Program-made: the position numbers and the translations under genes
Shown: positions 1 through 8,460 of the stretch, piece by piece
Layout of the letters: each line of letters opens with the position of its first letter
Position numbering within the stretch: position 1 is the stretch's first letter
Notes under the pieces: generated by a model
Database searches by the model: none
Seen by the model: only the letters and a program-made list of their open reading frames with translations
Told to the model about the DNA's origin: nothing
Assembly (NCBI GenBank): GCA_902362455.1
Contig: CABIWJ010000002.1
Span: 186,001-250,000 of the forward strand
Length of the DNA stretch: 64,000 bases
Origin: Eubacteriaceae bacterium
GTDB taxonomy: Bacteria > Bacillota > Clostridia > Lachnospirales > Lachnospiraceae
Direction of reading: 5' to 3'

Positions 1-414
1 GACATACAGATTGAATTTGGTGATATCGGAAATATTTTAGCCTATATTTCAGTAGGTGACAGGGAAAGAGAAATAGAAAGATTAGTAAGTGCATTAGCAG
101 AAATAAGACGAAGATTTAAAAAAGAAAGGACAGGAATGCTCGACCACGAATATATCAATCCGACAGTTGCGATGTCGCCTAAAAAGGCTTTCTATGCTGA
201 CAAAGAGTCATTGCCAGTTAAAGAGACAATAGGAAGAATCTGCAGTGAATTTGTAATGTGTTATCCGCCGGGAATACCGATTTTAGCACCGGGAGAAATG
301 ATAACAGAAGAAATACTTACATATATATCATATGCAAAGGAAAAAGGCTGTTTTATGACAGGACCTGAAAGTATGGATATAACAAGATTAAATGTTGTAA
401 AGGAGGAGAAGTAA
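1..414 (+). CDS. Orn/Lys/Arg decarboxylase, C-terminal part (cut by window start)
   Basis: The frame is open from base 1, so this is the last 137 codons of a longer gene; the first methionine in view (136) is internal. The piece resembles the C-terminal domain of the large PLP-dependent arginine/lysine/ornithine decarboxylases (Bacillus SpeA type): a segment reading DIQIEFGD, then GDREREIERL, then the YPPGIPILAPGE stretch typical of the family. The PLP-lysine domain lies outside the window. Four bases separate it from speE, and speB follows, so arginine decarboxylase (arginine to agmatine) is the favoured activity. That substrate choice is inferred from the neighbours; lysine or ornithine cannot be excluded from this fragment. 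Confidence 0.85.
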   Translation, partial: DIQIEFGDIGNILAYISVGDREREIERLVSALAEIRRRFKKERTGMLDHEYINPTVAMSPKKAFYADKESLPVKETIGRICSEFVMCYPPGIPILAPGEMITEEILTYISYAKEKGCFMTGPESMDITRLNVVKEEK

Positions 415-418
415 TCAG

Positions 419-1270
419 ATGGAATTATGGTTTACTGAAAAACATACATCAGATGTTAATTTTTCAATTAAAGTTAACAGACAATTATTTAGTACACAGA
501 GTGATTATCAGAGAATAGATGTATTTGATTCAAAGGAATTTGGAAGATTTCTGACTCTCGATGGATATATGATGCTTACTGAAAAAGACGAATTTATATA
601 TCATGAGATGATTGTACATGTACCAATGGCGGTTCATCCTAATGTAAAGAAGGTATTAGTTATAGGCGCAGGAGATGGTGGTGTAATAAGAGAATTATGC
701 AGATATTCTTCCATTGAACACATAGATATGGTTGAAATAGATGAACTTGTCGTAGAAGTGTGTAAAAAATATCTTCCGCTTACAGCATGCAGCTTAGATG
801 ATGAAAGAGTCCATATTACATATCAGGATGGTCTTAAATACGTGCGCAACCACGAAAATGAATATGATTTAATAATTGTAGATTCTACGGACCCGTTTGG
901 ACCAGGCGAAGGACTTTTTACCAAGGAATTCTATGGTAATTGCTATAAAGCACTTAAAGAAGATGGTATAATAGTTAATCAGCATGAAAGTCCATTCTAT
1001 AGTGAAGATGCACTGGCTATGCAAAGAGCACATAAGCGTATAGTTGAAAGTTTTAAGATAAGTAAGGTATATCAGGCACATATTCCTACATATCCGTCAG
1101 GACATTGGTTATTTGGATTTTCATCTAAGAAATATCATCCGACCAAGGACTTTAGCGGTGCTAAATGGGATATGTTAGGTATACAGACAAGGTATTATAA
1201 TACCAGACTTCATGTTGGTGCATTTGCACTTCCTAATTATGTAGAGGAGCTGTTAAGAGATGTGGAATAG
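419..1270 (+). CDS. speE: Spermidine synthase-family aminopropyltransferase
   Basis: 283 aa, normal length for SpeE, which moves an aminopropyl group from decarboxylated S-adenosylmethionine to putrescine or a related amine. Visible: an N-terminal beta domain, the nucleotide-binding GAGDGG at residues 83-88, the acidic VEID strand that follows, and the catalytic-loop motif DSTDPFGPGEGLF. The start follows a good AAGGAGGAG site lying in the end of the upstream decarboxylase gene. Its end overlaps speB by 11 bases, so the two are translationally coupled. No speD (source of decarboxylated SAM) is in view, and the next genes encode an alternative route. The amine acceptor (putrescine or agmatine) cannot be told from sequence. 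Confidence 0.93.
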   Translation: MELWFTEKHTSDVNFSIKVNRQLFSTQSDYQRIDVFDSKEFGRFLTLDGYMMLTEKDEFIYHEMIVHVPMAVHPNVKKVLVIGAGDGGVIRELCRYSSIEHIDMVEIDELVVEVCKKYLPLTACSLDDERVHITYQDGLKYVRNHENEYDLIIVDSTDPFGPGEGLFTKEFYGNCYKALKEDGIIVNQHESPFYSEDALAMQRAHKRIVESFKISKVYQAHIPTYPSGHWLFGFSSKKYHPTKDFSGAKWDMLGIQTRYYNTRLHVGAFALPNYVEELLRDVE

Positions 1271-2114
1271 AAATATTGAAAACTTTATTGGTTGTGAATC
1301 TGATTTTGAAAATGCGGATATTGTTATATTTGGTGCTCCATTTGATTCGACAACATCATACAGACCTGGTACACGTTTTGCAAGTAAGACAATAAGAAGT
1401 GAGTCATATGGAATTGAGACATATAGTCCATATCAGGACAGAGATTTAGAGGATATTAAGGTATTCGATGGCGGGGATATAGAACTGCCATTTGGCAATC
1501 CGAGAAAAGCTCTTGATATGATTGGTGAAAGGACTGCTTTAATTCTTGAAAATGGAAAGATACCATGTATGATCGGTGGAGAACATTTAGTGACATTAGG
1601 TGCATTTGAAAAGGTTTATGAAAAATATCCGAATGTAAGGGTGATCCATTTCGATGCCCATACAGACCTGAGAGATGAGTATTTAGGTGAAAATCTTTCA
1701 CATGCTTCAGTTATCAGAAGAATATGGGACCTTGTAGGAGATGACAGAATATATCAGTTCGGTATAAGAAGTGGTGAAAGAAATGAATTCTACTGGGCAA
1801 AAGAACATACAACACTTAATAAGTTCAATTTTGACAGATTAGAAGATGCTATAAGAGAATGTAAAGGTTATCCGGTATATTTTACTATCGATTTAGATGT
1901 GTTAGATCCATCGATATTTCCTGGAACAGGAACTCCGGAAGCTGGAGGCGTTACATTCCTAGAACTTCTCAGTGCGATTATAAAAGTATCAGAATTAAAT
2001 ATTGTAGGAATGGACGTTAATGAACTGGCACCTAATTTAGATACTTCAGGAGTATCTACAGCGGTTGCATGCAAGATTATAAGAGAATTATTACTTTCCA
2101 TAAGAAAAAATTAA
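1260..2114 (+). CDS. speB: Agmatinase-family ureohydrolase
   Basis: 284 aa, full-length member of the arginase/agmatinase family of binuclear manganese ureohydrolases. Metal-ligand motifs are all present: GGEH, FDAHTDLRDEY and TIDLDVLDPS, plus the later PGTGTPEAGG stretch. The expected reaction is agmatine + water to putrescine + urea, which fits the decarboxylase upstream. Homologues in Thermus and some cyanobacteria act on aminopropylagmatine instead, and this gene sits between an aminopropyltransferase and a carboxyspermidine-type dehydrogenase, so that substrate is also possible. The start lies inside speE (11-base overlap), with its ribosome site in the speE coding sequence. Confidence 0.92.
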   Translation: MWNRNIENFIGCESDFENADIVIFGAPFDSTTSYRPGTRFASKTIRSESYGIETYSPYQDRDLEDIKVFDGGDIELPFGNPRKALDMIGERTALILENGKIPCMIGGEHLVTLGAFEKVYEKYPNVRVIHFDAHTDLRDEYLGENLSHASVIRRIWDLVGDDRIYQFGIRSGERNEFYWAKEHTTLNKFNFDRLEDAIRECKGYPVYFTIDLDVLDPSIFPGTGTPEAGGVTFLELLSAIIKVSELNIVGMDVNELAPNLDTSGVSTAVACKIIRELLLSIRKN

Positions 2115-2143
2115 TGTAAGAAAGGTTAAAATGGTGAATCAGA

Positions 2144-3346
2144 ATGGGTAAAGCTTTAATAATAGGTTGTGGTGGAGTTGCAGGAGTTGCAATCCATAAA
2201 TGCTGTCAGAACAGTGAAGTATTTGAAGAAATAATGATTGCAAGCAGAACAAAGAGTAAATGTGATAAATTAAAAGAAGAATTAAAAGATAAGACAAAAA
2301 CAATTATACATACAGCAAAGGTAGATGCAGATAGTGTAGATGAATTAATTGAACTTATTAATGGATTTAAGCCTGATGTTGTATTGAATCTTGCTCTTCC
2401 TTATCAGGATTTAACAATAATGGATGCGTGCCTTGCAACTAAGACACATTATGTAGATACAGCTAATTATGAACCTCTTGACACAGCGAAGTTTGAATAT
2501 AAATGGCAGTGGGCATATCGTGAGAAATTCAAGGAAGCAGGAATAACAGCACTCTTAGGAAGTGGTTTTGATCCGGGAGTAACAGGTGTATTCAGTGCAT
2601 ATGCCTTAAAACATGAATTTGATGAAATTAATTATATAGATATACTGGATTGTAATGGCGGCGATCATGGCTATCCTTTTGCTACAAATTTTAATCCTGA
2701 GATTAATATAAGAGAAGTTTCGGCAAATGGAAGTTATTGGGAAGATGGAAAGTGGGTTGAAACTAAGCCGATAGAAATAAAAAGAGAGTATAATTTTAAA
2801 GGTGTAGGTAAAAAAGATATGTATCTTTTACATCATGAGGAATTAGAATCACTTGGAATAAATATACCGGGAATTAAGAGAATCAGATTCTTTATGACGT
2901 TTGGACAGAGCTATCTTACACATCTTAAATGTTTAGAAAATGTTGGAATGACATCAATTGAACCTATAGAATTTGAAGGAAAACAAATTGTACCATTACA
3001 ATTTCTAAAGGCGGTATTACCTGATCCTGCAAGTTTAGGTTCAAGAACAGTTGGAAAGACTAATATAGGATGTATATTCAGAGGCAAGAAAGATGGCAAA
3101 GATAAGACATATTATCTGTATAATATTTGTGACCATCAGGAATGCTATAAAGAGGTTGGTTCACAGGCAATCAGTTATACAACAGGTGTTCCTGCAATGA
3201 TTGGTGCAATGCTTGTAATGACAGGTGTGTGGAAAGGTCCTGGTGTATTTAATATCGAGGAATTTGATCCTGATCCATTTATGGAAGCACTTAATAAGTT
3301 TGGACTTCCTTGGGAAGAAGATTTTAATCCAGTATTAGTAGATTAA
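2144..3346 (+). CDS. Carboxynorspermidine/carboxyspermidine dehydrogenase (saccharopine dehydrogenase family)
   Basis: 400 aa with an N-terminal Rossmann fold (IIGCGGVAGVA near residue 5) and the saccharopine-dehydrogenase-like catalytic domain. The best-known members next to NspC condense L-aspartate beta-semialdehyde with a diamine (putrescine or diaminopropane) and reduce the Schiff base with NADPH to carboxyspermidine or carboxynorspermidine. Assignment rests on family resemblance plus the decarboxylase NspC two genes on. A lysine-pathway saccharopine dehydrogenase is less likely in this setting. asd, which makes the aldehyde co-substrate, lies about 5 kb downstream. An inverted repeat follows the stop codon. 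Confidence 0.87.
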   Translation: MGKALIIGCGGVAGVAIHKCCQNSEVFEEIMIASRTKSKCDKLKEELKDKTKTIIHTAKVDADSVDELIELINGFKPDVVLNLALPYQDLTIMDACLATKTHYVDTANYEPLDTAKFEYKWQWAYREKFKEAGITALLGSGFDPGVTGVFSAYALKHEFDEINYIDILDCNGGDHGYPFATNFNPEINIREVSANGSYWEDGKWVETKPIEIKREYNFKGVGKKDMYLLHHEELESLGINIPGIKRIRFFMTFGQSYLTHLKCLENVGMTSIEPIEFEGKQIVPLQFLKAVLPDPASLGSRTVGKTNIGCIFRGKKDGKDKTYYLYNICDHQECYKEVGSQAISYTTGVPAMIGAMLVMTGVWKGPGVFNIEEFDPDPFMEALNKFGLPWEEDFNPVLVD

Positions 3347-3357
3347 TCAGAAATAGA

Positions 3358-3407
3358 TGTAGAAATTATTGCAGAACAGAATTCAATGTTTTGCGATAAT
3401 TTCTACA
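3358..3407 (+). terminator. Strong intercistronic hairpin without T-tract
   Basis: TGTAGAAATTAT and ATAATTTCTACA form a 12-bp stem around an imperfect inner stem. No run of T follows, so full termination is doubtful. It sits between the dehydrogenase gene and the AAA+ gene and may attenuate, or protect the 3' end of the upstream message. Confidence 0.5.
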
Positions 3408-3437
3408 ATATGATAAGTTTGCAAAATGGAGAGTTTT

Positions 3438-5096
3438 ATGGAAGATAATTTTGAAATATATAAATTAAGTATTAGACAGGCACTTTATATATGTGAAAAA
3501 TATGAAGGAAACGGATATTTATTTGATAAAGGAGAATTGCAGGAATATTTTCAGGATGACTTACTGCGCATGGGATATTTACTTGCAACTATGGATGGTG
3601 TTTTGTGCTACAGAGAGAAGAAAATTCTATGTTCTACATTCGACATTATTGAAAATGAAGAGCTTCTTAGAAAATATTATTGGGAAGATGTCTGTCTTAA
3701 AAATAATTTTTTGACAAAGATTCCAAAATCAATACTATATGTGCTTAGTGAAGAAAGAAAAATCATGAAGAAATCAATGAATATTTTTCTTAAGGATACA
3801 AGAATTCTATACAAAGCATTAAAACAGTTCGGATATGGTGTAATAAGTAGTAATACAATACAGTTTCCATACCAGATGATGGCATTTGAAGATATGTTAA
3901 GAAATATTCTCAATCTTATTCTGAATGCAGAAGATATGGATATATATTTTGATGAAGTAGAAATTGATAAAACAGAATCTAATTTCAATAAGGTAATGTT
4001 AAGCAGAGGCGATTATACTGATAAATCACAAAATTTCTATGCGCGTGCAAATATGAGAGATGAAAATGCGTATTATAATCCTTATTCCGGAGATAAAAGT
4101 TTTACCGGATATTATGATTTAAAAGGCAGCTCAAAAAGTGAAAGTGTGAATATCAATTTTAGTATAAAAAGAGATTATTCAATGAGTGGCTCTGTTAAAG
4201 AAATGTATGAAAATAAAGTACCTGAATCATTAAGAAATAATCCTGATTATCATAGATATGTAGATGGAAATATGGAACCTTCAGCTAATATCAAGGCTTT
4301 ACTTGATGATATAGATTCAATGATTGGTTTAGACGGAGTGAAGAAAGAGATTCACAGTCTTGTAAACATTTTACAGGTGCAGAAGATAAGAAAAGAAAGA
4401 GGCTTAAAATATCCTGTAATGAGCAATCATCTTGTATTCATAGGTAATCCGGGAACAGGTAAGACAACGGTTGCAAGAAAAATCGGTCAGATATATAAAT
4501 GCCTTGGATTGCTAGAAAAGGGTGATTTAACAGAAACAGACCGTTCAGGACTTGTTGCAGGTTATATGGGACAGACTGCCGAAAAGGTTCAGGAAGTCGT
4601 TGAGAAAGCTATGGGTGGTATACTGTTTATTGATGAAGCATATGCACTTACAAGTTATGAGAATAATGGCGGAGATTTTGGACAAGAGGCAGTTGATACA
4701 TTGCTTAAACTAATGGAGGATAACAGAGACAGACTGATTGTAATTGTTGCGGGTTATCCTGAGCCTATGGAGAAATTTTTAGACTCTAATCCGGGACTTC
4801 GTTCAAGATTTAACAAATATATACAGTTTGAAGACTATTCGGTTAGTCAGTTAGTTGATATATTTATTGAAATGTGTACATCTCAGGACTTTATAATAGG
4901 AGAGGGTGTTAAAGAAGAGCTTGCCCTTAAAATTGGTGTTATGGTTGCTAATGCAGGCGAAAATTTTGCTAACGCAAGAGAAATACGAAATTATTTTGAA
5001 AATGTTGTTGCAAAGCAGGCAGAGAGACTTATGAAGAAGTCATATGATGAAATAAATGGTGATGCATTGCTTACAATTGAAAAGGAAGATTTATAA
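3438..5096 (+). CDS. AAA+ ATPase, SpoVK/CbbX-like
   Basis: 552 aa from the ATG at 3438. An ATG at 3426 is also in frame, but the GGAGAG that would serve as ribosome site lies between the two, favouring the later start. The N-terminal ~270 residues match no domain I recognise; around residues 180-250 they are rich in Tyr, Asn and Ser. The C-terminal half is a single AAA+ module with Walker A GNPGTGKT (~residue 335), Walker B GGILFIDEAYAL (~392) and an arginine-finger region GLRSRF. This is the CbbX/SpoVK branch, whose members remodel partner proteins. It shares one base with nspC (TAATG), so it is co-translated with a polyamine enzyme. Its client is unknown. Confidence 0.85.
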   Translation: MEDNFEIYKLSIRQALYICEKYEGNGYLFDKGELQEYFQDDLLRMGYLLATMDGVLCYREKKILCSTFDIIENEELLRKYYWEDVCLKNNFLTKIPKSILYVLSEERKIMKKSMNIFLKDTRILYKALKQFGYGVISSNTIQFPYQMMAFEDMLRNILNLILNAEDMDIYFDEVEIDKTESNFNKVMLSRGDYTDKSQNFYARANMRDENAYYNPYSGDKSFTGYYDLKGSSKSESVNINFSIKRDYSMSGSVKEMYENKVPESLRNNPDYHRYVDGNMEPSANIKALLDDIDSMIGLDGVKKEIHSLVNILQVQKIRKERGLKYPVMSNHLVFIGNPGTGKTTVARKIGQIYKCLGLLEKGDLTETDRSGLVAGYMGQTAEKVQEVVEKAMGGILFIDEAYALTSYENNGGDFGQEAVDTLLKLMEDNRDRLIVIVAGYPEPMEKFLDSNPGLRSRFNKYIQFEDYSVSQLVDIFIEMCTSQDFIIGEGVKEELALKIGVMVANAGENFANAREIRNYFENVVAKQAERLMKKSYDEINGDALLTIEKEDL

Positions 5097-6223
5097 TGAA
5101 GTATACGTATGATAATATTCCTACTCCATGCTTTGTGGTGGAGGAAGATTTGCTAGAGAAAAATCTGAAAATCTTAAGAAATGTTATGGATAGAACAGGT
5201 TGTCATATTCTGTTAGCACAGAAATGTTTTTCAATGTTTTATACATATCCGCTGATTGGTAAATATTTATCAGGGACAACAGCAAGTGGACTATACGAAG
5301 CCAGACTTGGTAAAGAATATATGGGCGGTGAAACACACGTATATTCAGCCGCTTACAGAGATGATGAGATAGATGAAATCTTAGAAATCTGTGACCATAT
5401 AGTATTTAATTCCCAGTCACAATGGAGCAGATATAAGGAAAAGGCAATTAAGGCAGGCAAGAAGTACGGCCTTAGAATTAATCCTGAATATTCAACACAG
5501 GAGGGTCATGAGATATATGATCCATGTGCTAAATATTCGAGAATGGGAATAACATTAGATAATTTTAAGAAAGCTGATTTAGATGGAATATCAGGCTTAC
5601 ATTTTCATACATTATGTGAGCAGAATTCAGATGATTTACTTAAAACTCTTGAAATAATCGAAGAAAAATTCGGATATGCATTGTATGATATGGAATGGAT
5701 TAATTTCGGTGGCGGACATCATATAACAAGAGAAGATTACGATATCGAAACATTGATAAAATGCATAATTCATATGAAAGAGAAATATAATCTTGAAGTG
5801 TATATTGAACCTGGAGAAGCGGTTGCACTCAATGCAGGCTATCTTGTTACAACTGTTTTAGACATTATTGAAAATGAAAGAAACATTGCAATTTTAGATA
5901 CTTCAGCAGCCTGCCATATGCCTGATGTCTTAGAAATGCCATATACACCATTAATATGTGACAAAACCTGCGATAATAATGGTATCAGATACAGACTTGG
6001 AGGTCCTACATGTCTTGCCGGAGATATAATTGGCGATTATTATTTTAAAGAGCCGTTGAAAGTCGGAGACAGGATTAAGTTCTGTGATATGGCAATTTAT
6101 TCTATGGTTAAAACTAATACATTTAATGGAATGAAGCTTCCATCAATTGCATATGAAAAAGACGGAGAGATACAAATTATAAAAGAATTTGGTTATGATG
6201 ACTTCAAAATGAGATTATCATAA
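5096..6223 (+). CDS. nspC: Carboxynorspermidine/carboxyspermidine decarboxylase
   Basis: 375 aa, the usual size of NspC, a fold-III PLP enzyme of the alanine racemase/ornithine decarboxylase superfamily. It removes CO2 from carboxy(nor)spermidine to give (nor)spermidine. The PLP lysine is the K of ILLAQKCFS (residue 43). Also seen are the HFHTLCEQ motif, the glycine-rich phosphate-binding NFGGGHH, and the C-terminal substrate motif GGPTCLAGD with its catalytic cysteine. Its start overlaps the AAA+ stop codon. The 3' end overlaps the convergent ABC ATPase gene by 6 bases with no terminator visible between them. Confidence 0.93.
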   Translation: MKYTYDNIPTPCFVVEEDLLEKNLKILRNVMDRTGCHILLAQKCFSMFYTYPLIGKYLSGTTASGLYEARLGKEYMGGETHVYSAAYRDDEIDEILEICDHIVFNSQSQWSRYKEKAIKAGKKYGLRINPEYSTQEGHEIYDPCAKYSRMGITLDNFKKADLDGISGLHFHTLCEQNSDDLLKTLEIIEEKFGYALYDMEWINFGGGHHITREDYDIETLIKCIIHMKEKYNLEVYIEPGEAVALNAGYLVTTVLDIIENERNIAILDTSAACHMPDVLEMPYTPLICDKTCDNNGIRYRLGGPTCLAGDIIGDYYFKEPLKVGDRIKFCDMAIYSMVKTNTFNGMKLPSIAYEKDGEIQIIKEFGYDDFKMRLS

Positions 6224-6853
6224 CAGGTTGTTGTCAGTACGGAATTCTTTAATTATTCTGCAAGGCATTTTAGAAAGAATTATGACTCTGTCACTGATTG
6301 ATAAAGCCTCATCAATATTAGAAGATATAAAAATAGCACTTTTGTGTTCTAAATGAATAAGATTAATAATATCTGTTCTGATAGCTGAACGGGCTTCACT
6401 GTTAAATGAGGTAAAAGGCTCATCTAAAAGAAGTAAATCAGGCTCAGAAGCAAGAACTTTGATAAGAGCAGCTTTTTTATCACAGCATTTGCAGGAATTA
6501 ATGTTTGAACATTTTTCAGAAAAAGATGAATTGATTTCAGGGTGTTTATAGAGGGCTGGTGGATTATTATAGTATTTCGAGAAATTACGGTAGATATTAT
6601 GCCATTGGAATAAATCGCCATTCTGAACCATATATCCGATATGGGTTTTATTGCAGCTTATATATCCGCAGGTGGGACTGGTCAGACCGCAGATTATAGA
6701 AAGTATGGTGCTTTTACCACATTTTTCAGGACCGATTATAGATATAATTTCACCAGGAAATACTTCTAATGAGAGGCTGTCAATTATTGTTATCTGTTCT
6801 GATGCTGACATATACGAAAATGAAATATTATTTAATTTAAGAATTGGTTTCAT
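6218..6853 (-). CDS. Degenerate ABC-transporter ATPase (SsuB/TauB-like)
   Basis: 211 aa from the ATG at 6853, preceded by GGAGGT at good spacing; a 24-residue upstream extension is open but lacks a ribosome site. The overall fold follows nitrate/sulfonate-type ABC ATPases: Walker A as GPEKCGKST (41-49), Q-loop Q77, Walker B LLLLDEPF with D144 E145. However, the LSGGQ signature is absent; in its place is a cysteine-rich stretch with Cys 115, 121, 123 and 124. The switch histidine is replaced (ISSNIDEA, N179). No permease or binding protein is adjacent. It may be a decaying gene or a protein adapted to regulation or metal sensing. The frame is intact. Confidence 0.8.
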   Translation of the reverse strand: MKPILKLNNISFSYMSASEQITIIDSLSLEVFPGEIISIIGPEKCGKSTILSIICGLTSPTCGYISCNKTHIGYMVQNGDLFQWHNIYRNFSKYYNNPPALYKHPEINSSFSEKCSNINSCKCCDKKAALIKVLASEPDLLLLDEPFTSFNSEARSAIRTDIINLIHLEHKSAIFISSNIDEALSISDRVIILSKMPCRIIKEFRTDNNLL

Positions 6854-7001
6854 CGAATGACCTCCACATTTTACATTATAGATATTATATGTATTATAAT
6901 AGATGTCAGGCGTGTGGGAGTGCAATGTACGAAACAGTTAGCAGGGTAGCTTGTGACATCAATATCATATTATATAGTATGTCAAAAAGCTTATAATGTG
7001 A

Positions 7002-7030
7002 TTGATTTAAAAGGTGTATTAGGGTATAAT
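7002..7030 (+). promoter_or_regulatory. Promoter for the NrnA-like gene
   Basis: TTGATT and TATAAT separated by exactly 17 bases, about 55 bases before the gene at 7086. Confidence 0.65.
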
Positions 7031-7085
7031 TATAACATTATGCAAGTCATACAAGAAGATAGTGATAAAATTATAAGAAAAAACA

Positions 7086-8111
7086 ATGGGGGAAAATTCT
7101 TTGGAAGATAAAAAAACTAATTTAGAGAAAATGTTAGAATGTATAGATAAAGAGCATATATATATTCAGACACATAACTTTCCAGATCCAGATGCTATTG
7201 CAAGTGCATTCGGGCTTCAGGTATTATTAGAGAAGAATGGAATAAGAAGTACAATATGTTATCAGGGAAGGATTGATAAATATAGTACAAAGAAGATGAT
7301 AGAAAGTTTAGAAATCGATATAAAGCATTTAAGTGAAGTTAAGGATATTACGAAAGAAGACGAGATTATTTTAGTTGATTCGCAGGCTGGTAATGCTAAT
7401 CTTAAGAATTTAGAAGGTCATATTACTATGTGTATAGACCACCATCCATCATTTGGGATGGCTGATTATAAGTTCTGTGATATAAGACCTAGAGTAGGTG
7501 CGTGTGCATCTATTATAGCGGCATATTTTATATCTAATAATATAAAGATTGACAGAAATGTTGCAACAGCGCTTATGTTTGGAATTAAGGTTGATACTGC
7601 TAACTTATCAAGAGGTGTATCGGATCTTGATCTCAATATGTTCTATTCACTATACAATCTGTGTGATATTGATTTAATTAATTCATTAGAGACGAGTACG
7701 TTGCAATTTGGAGATTTGACAGCTTATGCCAATGCAATTAAGAGTATAAAGGTATATGACAATATAAGCTTTGCGAATACAGGAAATCATTGCCCTGAAC
7801 CATTAATAGCATCAATATCTGACTTTATGTTACTTATTGCAGGCGTCAATCTGTGCGTAGTATATTCAATTAAGGTTGACGGAATCAAAATCTCTGTAAG
7901 AAGTGATGTATCATCATTTGATGCGGGACAATTGACTAATGATGCCTTATTAGGAATTGGAAGTGGTGGTGGACATCCGTCTATGGCAGGAGGTTTTGTA
8001 CCATTTACTGAATCTCATGAAAAAGTAGATGAATTAATTGAACATATTGAGAATAATTTTATAGATACTGTTATCAGATATGAGAAATATAATATGAGAA
8101 CAGTTAAATAG
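7086..8111 (+). CDS. DHH-family phosphoesterase, NrnA-like (oligoribonuclease/pAp phosphatase)
   Basis: 341 aa. The N-terminal DHH domain has the metal motifs FPDPDAIAS, LVDSQ and CIDHHPS; the C-terminal DHHA1 domain has the nucleotide-binding GSGGGHPSMAGG. NrnA-type enzymes finish RNA decay by degrading 2-5 nt oligoribonucleotides and also dephosphorylate 3'-phosphoadenosine 5'-phosphate. Pfam-level assignment is firm; the exact substrate is inferred. The ATG at 7086 has little ribosome site, and a TTG at 7101 preceded by GGGGGA is an alternative start. It is a monocistronic unit with its own promoter and a hairpin terminator. Confidence 0.85.
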   Translation: MGENSLEDKKTNLEKMLECIDKEHIYIQTHNFPDPDAIASAFGLQVLLEKNGIRSTICYQGRIDKYSTKKMIESLEIDIKHLSEVKDITKEDEIILVDSQAGNANLKNLEGHITMCIDHHPSFGMADYKFCDIRPRVGACASIIAAYFISNNIKIDRNVATALMFGIKVDTANLSRGVSDLDLNMFYSLYNLCDIDLINSLETSTLQFGDLTAYANAIKSIKVYDNISFANTGNHCPEPLIASISDFMLLIAGVNLCVVYSIKVDGIKISVRSDVSSFDAGQLTNDALLGIGSGGGHPSMAGGFVPFTESHEKVDELIEHIENNFIDTVIRYEKYNMRTVK

Positions 8112-8123
8112 TTTATATAAATA

Positions 8124-8183
8124 AATACCGGCCTTTTAATCTAAGACTTTGAAATCTTGCGTTTAAAGGTCGGTATTTTTATA
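8124..8183 (+). terminator. Terminator after the NrnA-like gene, possibly bidirectional
   Basis: AATACCGGCCTTT pairs with AAAGGTCGGTATT (one G-T) and is followed by TTTTT. It lies between two convergent units, so it may also stop the tRNA transcript coming from the right. Confidence 0.75.
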
Positions 8184-8200
8184 TATTTCATACAATAGAA

Positions 8201-8273
<73 letters not shown>

Positions 8274-8296
8274 AATGTGATTAGCACACTACTTAT

Positions 8297-8325
8297 ATTA
8301 TATAAAAAAAATGAAAAATATTCAA
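8297..8325 (-). promoter_or_regulatory. Promoter of tRNA-Thr
   Basis: On the minus strand TTGAAT and TATAAT are 17 bases apart, ending 23 bases before the tRNA 5' end. Confidence 0.75.
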
Positions 8326-8344
8326 TATAAAATTTAAAAAGTAG

Positions 8345-8372
8345 TTGCATTTTGAAAAAAATGTGGTATAGT
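8345..8372 (+). promoter_or_regulatory. Promoter of asd
   Basis: TTGCAT and TATAGT separated by 16 bases, divergent from the tRNA promoter. The implied asd leader is about 80 nt. Confidence 0.6.
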
Positions 8373-8460
8373 ATACATACGTCGCAAACAGTTGTACGTG
8401 ATAGACGGACAGAAACAATAGCGATAATAAATTTACATTTAAAATATATGAGGTGAAAAT

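Noticed and set aside
8141..8160. Loop of the 8124-8183 hairpin as an extra small RNA
   Set aside because: The structure is explained by a terminator between convergent units; no promoter points into it.
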